NCBI GenBank assembly: GCA_018334615.1
Contig: JAGXLP010000054.1
Location: forward strand, 1-7,617
Reading direction: 5' to 3'
Origin: Candidatus Bipolaricaulota bacterium
GTDB lineage: Bacteria; Bipolaricaulota; Bipolaricaulia; M55B111
DNA: 7,617 bases
Position numbers and translations under genes: made by a program. The notes below the pieces were generated by a model, which saw only the letters and a program-made list of their open reading frames with translations, was not told the origin of the DNA and ran no database searches. This document shows positions 1-6,360 of this stretch, piece after piece. The stretch's first letter is position 1. Every line of letters starts with the position of its first letter.

Positions 1-53
1 CCCGGGTTCCGGGCTTGCGGCTGACAGTTTTAGTTAAATTATCTTTAATTCTC
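1..53 (-). other. non-coding tail after satP, with a small GC hairpin at the window edge
   Basis: After the satP TAG the minus strand runs through about 30 AT-rich bases and then a GC-rich end. There CCCGG/CCGGG (plus 1-13) can form a 5-bp stem with a 3-base loop. It could be the start of a terminator, but any T-run would lie outside the window, so it cannot be called. Confidence 0.2.
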
Positions 54-623
54 CTACTTACTTTCTCCCAGGGGAAGAACGGTTTTCCCGAACATGGAAT
101 TGATCAAAACCCCTGCAGAGGAATACCAGGCTATTCCGGCAACGACCAGTCCTTCGTACCCGGCAATCTTCTGAACCGTTGGGTTGAACTCACCCCATGC
201 CAGAAGGAAAAAGAGTATGGTTAAGGTAATAAAAATCCAGGTAATTGCCGTTGGTTCGCGTAAGGAAGCTATGGTTGCGTAGAAAGTAAAGATTCCCCAG
301 GCAATTAGGGCGATGGCAATTCCCTCCTTGGGAGTATCGGCAATTATTCCTGCCCAATCCATGAAGAAAAAGGAGGCCAGGCCTATCCAGAAAGCCCCGA
401 AGGAAGAGAAGGCGGTAGCGCCAAAGATGTTATTCCGCCTGAATTCCCACATTCCGGCCAGCAGCTGGGCCAATCCCCCATAAGCAATTGCCATTGGCAT
501 TACGATTCCCAGGGACCCACCTGCTACAAGGCCAGAGTTTACCAGATTGAGTATGAACGTCGAGAGCGCAAATCCTCCGAGTCCTAATGGTGCGGGGTTA
601 GCGACATCTTCATTTATTTCCAA
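54..623 (-). CDS. satP: SatP/YaaH-family (GPR1/FUN34) acetate permease
   Basis: Inner-membrane acetate/succinate permease or channel, 189 aa (E. coli SatP 188). The TTG start at 621-623 is supported by GGAGTGATC 4 nt upstream. The family signature NPAPLGL lies at 9-15, followed by six hydrophobic segments. GGLAQLLAGMWEFRRNNIFG (49-68) and the following TAFSSFGAFW (70-79) match the conserved helix 2-3 region, and the C-terminus FGKTVLPLGES closely mirrors E. coli FGRTVLPIGES. By hand alignment with the E. coli protein, the substrate-constriction positions are F18 (F17), L134 (L131) and F75 in place of Tyr72; the Ala at E. coli 164 is kept. It lies 38 bp downstream of acs with no visible terminator between, so the pair is probably co-transcribed: SatP admits acetate, Acs traps it as acetyl-CoA. 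Last complete gene at this edge. Confidence 0.95.
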   Translation of the reverse strand: MEINEDVANPAPLGLGGFALSTFILNLVNSGLVAGGSLGIVMPMAIAYGGLAQLLAGMWEFRRNNIFGATAFSSFGAFWIGLASFFFMDWAGIIADTPKEGIAIALIAWGIFTFYATIASLREPTAITWIFITLTILFFLLAWGEFNPTVQKIAGYEGLVVAGIAWYSSAGVLINSMFGKTVLPLGESK

Positions 624-627
624 GTTT

Positions 628-636
628 GATCACTCC
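628..636 (-). promoter_or_regulatory. ribosome binding site of satP
   Basis: GGAGTGATC on the minus strand, ending 4 nt before the TTG at 621-623. It is complementary, with one deletion, to the GGAGGTGATC anti-SD partner, and supports the TTG start directly ahead of the NPAPLGL motif. Confidence 0.75.
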
Positions 637-661
637 AATTATATGTTAGGATATTTGTGTG

Positions 662-2620
662 TTATTTATTAAGCTTTTCCTGAAGGTCTTCAACTGCTTC
701 AGGGTTTCTCAGAGTAGTTAAGTCTCCAACGTCCTCTCCCCTGACCAGGCTCTTGAGGATTCTCCGCATGATCTTGCCAGATCTCGTCTTTGGTACTTCT
801 TCTGCTATAATAATATCGGCGGGTCTGGCGGTAGGTCCGATGGTATCGTCTACAAGCTGGATCAGTTCTTTCTGGAGAGTCTCGGAGTCAATATCCGCTC
901 CCCTCTCGAGCATAACGAATGCGACTGGAACTTCTCCTTTAACTTCGTCGGGACGGGAGACCACTGCGGGCTCTGCGACAGCATCGTGTTTTCCGAGCGC
1001 GTTCTCTACCTCTCCGGTTGCTAGTCTATGGCCGGCGACGTTCATTACGTCATCCAATCTTCCGGTGATTCTGATATTGTCGTCCTCATCCTTTCTTGCT
1101 CCGTCACTGGTAAAGTAATAATCCGGACCATACTCGCTCCAGTATTCCTCCTTGAATTTTTCGGGTCGTTTGTAAACTCCTCGAATTAAACTGGGTGGGA
1201 AAGGAGACTTGATAGTAAGATAGCCTCCCTCGTCCGTTCCAACCGGATTACCTTCGGTATCGAGTAAATCGGCATTGATTCCGGGGAACGGCTTTCCCGC
1301 GAAGGTAGGAATAAACGGCCCAATTCCTGGCAAGGCGTTTATCACGTTTGCTCCAGTCTCGGTTTGCCACCAGGTGTCAACTAACGGACAACGACCACCA
1401 CCGATGTTGTTAAAGTACCATAGCCAGGCATCTTTGTTGATCGGTTCACCAACCGTCCCTAGTATCCTAAGACTTGAGAGATCGTGTTTTTCCGGCCATT
1501 TAGTTCCCTGCTTGATAAACATTCGAATTGCAGTAGGTGCGGTGTAGAACCCTGTTACCCCTTCATTTTCAATTATTTCCCACAGCCTGTCGTATTCAGG
1601 GTAATCGGGCGCACCTTCGTATACCACGGTGGTGATTCCATTAAGGAGAGGCCCGTAGTTGATGTAGGTATGACCGGTAATCCATCCCACATCCGCGGTA
1701 CACCAGAAGATATCGTCATCGTGTAAGTTGAAGTTCCACTTTGCCGTTAAATAAGACTGTACTGTGTAACCCCCAACGTGATGCATAACTCCTTTTGGTT
1801 TTCCCGTAGTACCGCTCGTGTAGAGGATAAATGCAAGATCGCTACTGTTCATCACTGCAGGTTCGTGTTCTGAATCGGCTCCTTCCATTACTTCGTGATA
1901 CCAGTGGTCTCTGCCTTCTTCCATTTCAACTTCCGCACCAGTGCGCTGTACAGTTACCACGTCTTCAACAGGGGACCCCTGGAGACCCTTATTGGCGTTC
2001 TTCTTGAGATTTAACGGCTTTCCACGTCTGTAGTAGCCGTCGGCAGTGACTAGTACTTTTGCATCTGCATCCTTGAGCCTGTCTCTTAAGGATTCCGGGC
2101 TAAACGCCGAAAAGACAACACTGTGAGCAGCACCCACCCGGGCGGTTGCCAGCATGGCAATTAGTGCTTCTGGTATCATTGGCATGTAAATCCCAACTCG
2201 GTCGCCCTTTTCTACCCCAAAACCCTCAAGTACGTTGGCAAATTTGGAAACTTCCTCGAGCAGTTCGGAGTAGGTCAAGCGAACAGTTTCTTCGTCAGTA
2301 GGTTCCGGTTCCCATACGATGGCGTTTTTGTCTCCGTTCCCGTTTTCGACGTGTCTATCTACGGCATTATAGGCTAAGTTCAACTTACCTCCGACGAACC
2401 ACTCGTAATTGTAGGGTTCTTCGGTGTAGACATCGTCCCACTTTTCGTACCAGTCGATACCTTCTTCCGCGTGCTTGGCCCAGAATTCCTGGGGGCTCTC
2501 AAGAGCCTCGTCGTAGATTGACTCGTCCGAAACCCACGCTCTCTCCTTCATTTCTTCAGTTGGCCAAAATACGTCTTCTTGTTTAGGGTCTTCCTTGACC
2601 CATTTCTTCGGTTCTGTCAA
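662..2620 (-). CDS. acs: acetyl-CoA synthetase, AMP-forming (acetate-CoA ligase)
   Basis: Soluble enzyme converting acetate, ATP and CoA to acetyl-CoA, AMP and PPi. At 652 aa it is exactly the length of E. coli Acs. The TTG start at 2618-2620 is fixed by AGGAGGG 7 nt upstream. Motifs: Acs N-terminal cap (about 1-110, with YEWFVGGKLNLAYNAVDRHV), ATP-binding loop YTSGTTGKPKG (267-277), DVGWITGHTY lining the acyl pocket, VGEPIN, DTWWQTETG (415-423) with the pocket Trp that restricts substrate to acetate, the adenylate-binding SDGA region near 506, hinge GRLDD, and the C-terminal lid PKTRSGKIMRR with catalytic Lys616. This Lys is the usual site of inhibitory acetylation. The lid entry reads HRLATGEVE (531-539) instead of the common HRLGTAEIE, a conservative swap. 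Propionate use is less likely because the Trp is retained. Neighbouring satP supports acetate as substrate. The sequence is visibly rich in Asp/Glu. Confidence 0.97.
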   Translation of the reverse strand: MTEPKKWVKEDPKQEDVFWPTEEMKERAWVSDESIYDEALESPQEFWAKHAEEGIDWYEKWDDVYTEEPYNYEWFVGGKLNLAYNAVDRHVENGNGDKNAIVWEPEPTDEETVRLTYSELLEEVSKFANVLEGFGVEKGDRVGIYMPMIPEALIAMLATARVGAAHSVVFSAFSPESLRDRLKDADAKVLVTADGYYRRGKPLNLKKNANKGLQGSPVEDVVTVQRTGAEVEMEEGRDHWYHEVMEGADSEHEPAVMNSSDLAFILYTSGTTGKPKGVMHHVGGYTVQSYLTAKWNFNLHDDDIFWCTADVGWITGHTYINYGPLLNGITTVVYEGAPDYPEYDRLWEIIENEGVTGFYTAPTAIRMFIKQGTKWPEKHDLSSLRILGTVGEPINKDAWLWYFNNIGGGRCPLVDTWWQTETGANVINALPGIGPFIPTFAGKPFPGINADLLDTEGNPVGTDEGGYLTIKSPFPPSLIRGVYKRPEKFKEEYWSEYGPDYYFTSDGARKDEDDNIRITGRLDDVMNVAGHRLATGEVENALGKHDAVAEPAVVSRPDEVKGEVPVAFVMLERGADIDSETLQKELIQLVDDTIGPTARPADIIIAEEVPKTRSGKIMRRILKSLVRGEDVGDLTTLRNPEAVEDLQEKLNK

Positions 2621-2627
2621 TTTATTA

Positions 2628-2634
2628 CCCTCCT
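2628..2634 (-). promoter_or_regulatory. ribosome binding site of acs
   Basis: AGGAGGG on the minus strand, 7 nt before the TTG start at 2618-2620. It is strong and ideally spaced, so it fixes the non-ATG start and gives a protein of the family's usual length. Confidence 0.85.
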
Positions 2635-2643
2635 GTTGAGTAG

Positions 2644-2654
2644 TAGTTAAACTA
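2644..2654. repeat. short palindrome TAGTTAAACTA at the putative acs -10
   Basis: Five-base arms TAGTT/AACTA around a single A, abutting and slightly overlapping the TATATA element. The last seven bases, TAAACTA, recur exactly 40 bp away at 2688-2694. The position suits an operator, but AT-rich spacers produce such matches by chance. Confidence 0.3.
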
Positions 2655-2682
2655 TATAGCTGGTGTAAATAGTACTGAACAA
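2653..2682 (-). promoter_or_regulatory. candidate promoter for acs-satP
   Basis: In the 132-bp gap upstream of acs, the minus strand reads TTGTTC (plus 2677-2682), an 18-bp spacer and TATATA (plus 2653-2658). A start about 7 nt later would give a leader of roughly 26 nt containing the AGGAGGG. The -10 is good, but the -35 matches TTGACA only at its first three bases. Read as an archaeal TATA box instead, the transcript would begin inside the Shine-Dalgarno, which fits poorly. A promoter here would let acs-satP be expressed apart from the ABC genes. Confidence 0.35.
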
Positions 2683-2733
2683 ACGCCTAAACTACAATTC
2701 TACTTAAGTTTATTTCGACTTTTAATTTTGTAT

Positions 2734-2744
2734 GGTAAATTACC
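2734..2744. repeat. short palindrome GGTAAATTACC just after livM
   Basis: Five-base arms GGTAA/TTACC around one A, 9 bp beyond the end of the livM stop codon. The spacer is too short for a stable RNA hairpin and no T-run follows on the minus strand, so it is not a terminator. It could be a protein-binding site or chance. Confidence 0.25.
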
Positions 2745-2752
2745 GATAATAA

Positions 2753-3943
2753 TTAGCCGACCATTTCTTTGATAATTTCTCTAAACGACTTTCCTCCAGT
2801 TGTCATCAGTTCTCCGATTATTCCTCGGGGCATCGTAAATACTATGACGATGAATAGTACTCCGATTAAGATGTTGGTCCATTCTCCGATTAGGGGGTTC
2901 AGGAAATGTTCGAGTAGCAAGATGATTCCCGCACCCAGAATTGCCCCCTTGAGAGTTCCTAGCCCACCCAAGACTGCGAATATGAGCGCCTTGATGGTAA
3001 GAAAGGGGTCAAATACGTTAGCGGCACTTACCGTCAGCAAGTAAGGTGCATATAACCCCCCGGCTAATCCTGCAATTGCACCCGAAACCGCTACCGCCAT
3101 CAACTTGTAGTTAAACGGGTTATATCCGATGACCCCTGTCCTGGTCTCGTTTTCCCGTATTGACTGCCAGACTCTCCCCACCGGGGAGCTAACGATTCTC
3201 CTGGCAAGAAAGTAAACTGCTACCAGTACTGTAAGTGCGAGATAATAGCTATTGGGGATGAGTCTTTCGTAAGTTGCAGCTTTAGCAAGGTGGTCGAGGT
3301 GTTGGGCCACTAAGTAAAATACAATCGCAGCTATGCCGGAACTCCCCACCATAAGACCTATTCGGACGTAAAGAGAAGAGCCTCTTGTACTCCGGTATAT
3401 TATAAATAGTAGTGCTAACGTTAATAGTCCCAAAAAGCCAAACTCATATACGCGCAAAGCCCAAATAGACCGGAGAATTCCAGGGACTGGCAACAGTAAA
3501 CCGCCCTCTCCTCCACTAATTCCCTGAAATAACCTTTTTTGATACATAGAAAGAACTATCATGGCGAAGGCCAGGCTGAAGAAAGTAAAGGGGATACCCT
3601 TGAACGATCGTTTCACCATTATCGATAAGAGAATGCCAAGTAATCCCCCTATTGCGGCACTAAAGATCAAGGCAATCAGGAAACTCATTCCGCCCCAGTT
3701 CAGCGTATAGGCGGTAGCGTAGGCCCCCATCCCGAAAAAGAGCGACTGGCCAAAGTTAAGGAGACCTGTATATCCGAGGAGTAAGTCAAACGAGAGGGCA
3801 TAGATAGCTATGATGAAAATCCTGGTTAGAATGTCAGAGTAAGGTAAGCCAAAGTAGGAAAATAGCGGTATCAGCGCAAAAAAAAGAGCGACGATCATAA
3901 GGGAGCTGGAGTGGGTCTTAAGGTGGCGTTCTAAGGTCTTCAT
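2753..3943 (-). CDS. livM: Liv-type ABC transporter permease LivM
   Basis: Second permease, 396 aa. ATG at 3941-3943 overlaps the livH stop and has a G-rich Shine-Dalgarno-like run (GGGGGGTG, plus-strand 3951-3958) 7 nt upstream. Hallmarks: ALSFDLLLGYTGLLNFGQSL (49-68), the LivM counterpart of the LivH NFAHG box; GGEGGLLLPVPGI (144-156), matching the family TGGxxGL loop; the coupling loop IRENETRTGVIGYNPF (262-277) followed by AGLAGGLYAP (291-300); and VLGGLGTLKGAILGA (324-338). About eleven or twelve hydrophobic segments can be counted. Residues about 160-232 hold two hydrophobic stretches (near 166-183 and 194-214) and a charged linker before the usual YYLAL helix, more than many LivM proteins have here. 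Last gene of the ABC block, 132 bp from acs. No obvious terminator follows it, so read-through into acs is possible. Confidence 0.94.
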   Translation of the reverse strand: MKTLERHLKTHSSSLMIVALFFALIPLFSYFGLPYSDILTRIFIIAIYALSFDLLLGYTGLLNFGQSLFFGMGAYATAYTLNWGGMSFLIALIFSAAIGGLLGILLSIMVKRSFKGIPFTFFSLAFAMIVLSMYQKRLFQGISGGEGGLLLPVPGILRSIWALRVYEFGFLGLLTLALLFIIYRSTRGSSLYVRIGLMVGSSGIAAIVFYLVAQHLDHLAKAATYERLIPNSYYLALTVLVAVYFLARRIVSSPVGRVWQSIRENETRTGVIGYNPFNYKLMAVAVSGAIAGLAGGLYAPYLLTVSAANVFDPFLTIKALIFAVLGGLGTLKGAILGAGIILLLEHFLNPLIGEWTNILIGVLFIVIVFTMPRGIIGELMTTGGKSFREIIKEMVG

Positions 3944-4806
3944 TGTTTCGCACCCCCCGCCAGTCCCTCTGGTTTAAACAGAAGAATCGCTGCCATAAGT
4001 ATGAATAAACTGGGACCAGCCAGGAACGGAATGAAGTAGGCAAACAATTCATGGGTAATGCCCGCCAGCAAAGAGCCGTAGAAAGTACCCTTGAATGATC
4101 CCAGGCCTCCAATTACGACGATGGCGAACGCGAAAAAGAGGTAGCTTAGACCTAAATCCACGCTGGCATATATCCAACCAACCGAGGCTGCACCACCGAG
4201 TCCGGCCAGGGCACTACCAATTGCAAAAACCAGTGTGAATGTCCTTCTCGTGTTAGCACCCAGGGCCCTTGCCATGTCGACGTCGTCAATCCCCGCTCGT
4301 ACGATTAGTCCCACGTTCGTCCTGTTTAGGAAGAGAAATACCGCTCCGGCTATAATTAACCCCAGGACGATGATAAATAGTTGATAGTTATTTAGAATCA
4401 GCTGGCCCGGCTTCAGGGTCCCCTGGAGATAAGAGGGAATTTTTCGATAAGTGGAACTGGCTGCTCCATAGCGGATTAGAGCTCCGTGGTGGATGACGTA
4501 CATGACCCCCAGAGTTATCATAATTATTGCCATTTCATTGCCAAACTTCTTCCGTAGTAGCCCTGACTCGATTAACGCCCCGATTATTGCCATTGATAGA
4601 CCGGCAGCTGCCAGACCAAGATAAAAGCTCCCTGTATAACTTACCACTTCGTAGGATACAAATGCACCCAGCATGAATAGGCTACCGTGGGCAAAATTTA
4701 CGATACCTTCTAACCCGAAGATGAGTGAGAATCCGGAAGCAATCATGAAGTAAAGCATGCTTAATGCTAATCCATCTATCAGCGCGCTAGCTAACGTCGC
4801 AATCAT
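3940..4806 (-). CDS. livH: Liv-type ABC transporter permease LivH
   Basis: Integral membrane permease, 288 aa, usual LivH length. ATG at 4804-4806 overlaps the livF stop by 4 bp and has GGTGAG 6 nt upstream (plus-strand 4812-4817). The hallmark is the N-terminal segment GFSLIFGLEGIVNFAHGSLF (25-44), where the NFAHG box is diagnostic of LivH. About eight hydrophobic segments follow. The cytoplasmic EAA-like coupling loop lies around residues 167-204: VRAGIDDVDMARALGANTRR, then a helix ending in ALAGLGGA. The late VVIGGLGSFKGTFYGSLLAG (230-249) is also family-typical, and the C-terminal LLFKPEGLAG is a standard LivH ending. It forms half of the translocation pore with LivM, and the coupling loop docks on one of the ATPases. 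Nothing looks truncated or shifted. Overlaps livM by ATGA. Confidence 0.95.
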   Translation of the reverse strand: MIATLASALIDGLALSMLYFMIASGFSLIFGLEGIVNFAHGSLFMLGAFVSYEVVSYTGSFYLGLAAAGLSMAIIGALIESGLLRKKFGNEMAIIMITLGVMYVIHHGALIRYGAASSTYRKIPSYLQGTLKPGQLILNNYQLFIIVLGLIIAGAVFLFLNRTNVGLIVRAGIDDVDMARALGANTRRTFTLVFAIGSALAGLGGAASVGWIYASVDLGLSYLFFAFAIVVIGGLGSFKGTFYGSLLAGITHELFAYFIPFLAGPSLFILMAAILLFKPEGLAGGAKQ

Positions 4807-5528
4807 TTGGTCTCACCGTTTCTAACCCCTGTACTTAGATATTTCTCGGCGATGTCAGGATTCCTGATCAACTCGTCAATATCTCCGCTTTCCTGGTCCG
4901 CGCCGCTGGATAATATCACGTACTCTTCGGCAAACTCCTTCGCCAACTCCAGATCATCTGCCACCAGAAGGATCGAGGCTCTATCCTTGACTTCCTCCAG
5001 TGCGGTGTAAACCTTCTGGGTATTTTCGGGACTTAACCCTTCGGTAGGTTCGTCGATGAGCAGCAAGTCCAACGTTTCATCGACCATTGCCCGGGCTAAA
5101 GCAAGTAGCTTCTGCTCCCCACCACTAAGTGACTTTCCCAGGTTCTCCTTATGTTCTTCGAGAAAAGGGAATAATTCGTAGGCTGCTTTGAAATTCTTCG
5201 GCCCATCGTGGTGTAATAACCCCATTTTTAAATTTTCAGTTACGGTAAGTTCCGAGAATATTCTGGCTGAGTCCGGAGAATAGCCAATTCCCTTTTGAGC
5301 AATTTTAAATGGGGGAATCCCAATAAGGGATTCACCTTTGAATTCAACTTCTCCTTCAAATGGAGGACACAAACCCAATATACTTTCCAGCGTTGTTGTC
5401 TTTCCAGCGCCATTTCTCCCTAGCAGGGCAACTAGTTCACCCTCGGGAACGCTGAATGAAACTCCCTGTAAAACATAGGCCTGTTCTATCTTCACGTGCA
5501 CGTCGGTTAAATCTAGTATGGCTCCCAT
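4803..5528 (-). CDS. livF: Liv-type ABC transporter ATPase LivF, with non-canonical switch loop
   Basis: Second ATPase subunit, 241 aa (E. coli LivF is of similar length). ATG at 5526-5528 lies 4 bp after the livG stop without a convincing Shine-Dalgarno, suggesting translational coupling. Motifs: Walker A GRNGAGKT (37-44), signature LSGGEQ (134-139) in full consensus, Walker B LLLIDEP (155-161) with catalytic E160. The Q-loop region reads GIGYSPDSARIF, so Asp86 stands where LivF proteins usually have the Glu of VPEGR. The switch (H-loop) region reads LLVADDLELA (187-196), where the family usually has VEQN and other ABC ATPases a His. D191 aligns with LivG H230. The family C-terminus normally ends near the residues seen here (YLSTG...). 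It pairs with LivG to power LivH/LivM. The stop codon TGA overlaps the livH ATG (ATGA). Confidence 0.93.
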   Translation of the reverse strand: MGAILDLTDVHVKIEQAYVLQGVSFSVPEGELVALLGRNGAGKTTTLESILGLCPPFEGEVEFKGESLIGIPPFKIAQKGIGYSPDSARIFSELTVTENLKMGLLHHDGPKNFKAAYELFPFLEEHKENLGKSLSGGEQKLLALARAMVDETLDLLLIDEPTEGLSPENTQKVYTALEEVKDRASILLVADDLELAKEFAEEYVILSSGADQESGDIDELIRNPDIAEKYLSTGVRNGETK

Positions 5529-5532
5529 TTTT

Positions 5533-6357
5533 CTATCTCAGTGCTCCCAGGTAGGCCTGTTGTACTCTTTCGTCCTCTCTGATCTCTTTCGAAGTTCCTT
5601 CTGCAAGTTTTTTTCCGTCCGCAAGCACACAGATGGTATCTGAAATCTCCATTACTATATCCATATTATGCTCGATTAAGACGATGGCTAACTCCTCCTG
5701 TTCCCTGTTCAAATTTTCAATCACGCTCAGCACTTCCGGGATTTCCTCCATAGCCATACCTGCAGTTGGCTCATCCAGCAATAAAATTTCGGGATCGGTG
5801 GCGAAGGCTATAGTCACGTCCAACTTCCTCCGGTTTGCCCGGGTTAAGTTACCGGCTCGGGTATAGAATTCCTCCTCCAACCCGACCCTTTTTAACAGAT
5901 CACGAGCCTTGTTAGTAAACTGTCCGTACTTTTCTGCGTTGGTTAACAAGTTGTAGGTCGTGCTAGACTTGCCCCGGCTCTGTGCTGCTACCCGCACGTT
6001 TTCCAGGGTTGTGAGGGCGGGAAAGATTTGGGTAAGTTGAAATGACCTGGCGATACCTTTCTGAGACCGCTCTTCCGGAGATAGGTTAGTTATCACTTCT
6101 CCTTTGTAAATAATTTCTCCACCTGTCGGTTCTAATAATCCGGATAGTAAGTTGAAAAACGTCGTTTTTCCCGCCCCGTTTGGTCCAATTATTGCCGTGA
6201 TAATCCCCCGTCGGAATCCGATATCCACCTGATCCACAGCGGTTAGACCTCCAAACTTTTTTGTTAGCCCCTGGGTTTCTAAAATTGTCTCCATGGTCCT
6301 GTTTTGATCACCTAGCCCGGTAGAAATTGAATTTTGCGGGTTCCCCTGATTTTTCAA
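5533..6357 (-). CDS. livG: Liv-type ABC transporter ATPase LivG, with atypical signature motif
   Basis: Cytoplasmic ATPase subunit of the Liv-type importer, 274 aa from the TTG at 6355-6357. That start is chosen because AGGAGGG lies 8 nt upstream. It adds 21 polar residues before the usual family start; ATG 6292-6294 is the alternative and has AGGTGATC 11 nt upstream. Domains in order: A-loop aromatic F35, Walker A GPNGAGKT (58-65), Q-loop Q107 in RSFQLTQIFPALTTLENV, Walker B ILLLDEP (191-197), switch histidine H230 in LIEHNM. The LivG-type long insert between Walker A and the signature is present. The oddity is the signature: where LivG proteins carry LSYGQQRRLEIARAL-like sequence, this one has LTRAN (171-175) followed by RRKLDVTIAFA, so the central Gly and the Gln are lost. 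The surrounding helix is intact and there is no frameshift, so this is a substitution, not decay. It ends 4 bp before livF. Confidence 0.93.
   Translation of the reverse strand: MKNQGNPQNSISTGLGDQNRTMETILETQGLTKKFGGLTAVDQVDIGFRRGIITAIIGPNGAGKTTFFNLLSGLLEPTGGEIIYKGEVITNLSPEERSQKGIARSFQLTQIFPALTTLENVRVAAQSRGKSSTTYNLLTNAEKYGQFTNKARDLLKRVGLEEEFYTRAGNLTRANRRKLDVTIAFATDPEILLLDEPTAGMAMEEIPEVLSVIENLNREQEELAIVLIEHNMDIVMEISDTICVLADGKKLAEGTSKEIREDERVQQAYLGALR
6306..6313 (-). promoter_or_regulatory. possible second ribosome binding site for a short LivG
   Basis: AGGTGATC on the minus strand is fully complementary to the conserved GATCACCT at the 3' end of 16S rRNA, but lies 11 nt from the ATG at 6292-6294. 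In the satP leader the equivalent GTGATC sits only 4 nt from the start. The spacing is therefore poor, and it may simply be coding sequence (Leu-Gly-Asp-Gln). Confidence 0.25.
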
Positions 6358-6360
6358 ACG

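Noticed and set aside
1..20. tRNA T-arm-like GGGTTCC at the left edge
   Set aside because: It lacks the GGTTCRANNCC consensus and no acceptor, D or anticodon arm can be formed in the following bases.
753..1118. Plus-strand open frames opposite acs, livM, livF, livG and the binding-protein gene (753-1118 is the longest)
   Set aside because: They are antisense shadows of well-supported genes, with no recognisable domain and no plausible ribosome binding pattern.
2652..2659. CTATATAG as an archaeal TATA box for acs
   Set aside because: Transcription about 25 nt downstream would start within the AGGAGGG, leaving almost no leader. The bacterial -10 reading fits better, though neither is proven.
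5833..5847. Frameshift or sequencing error as the cause of the odd LivG signature
   Set aside because: Frame and family similarity continue unbroken on both sides (FYTRAGN before; LDVTIAFATDPEILLLDEP after) with no compensating indel visible.
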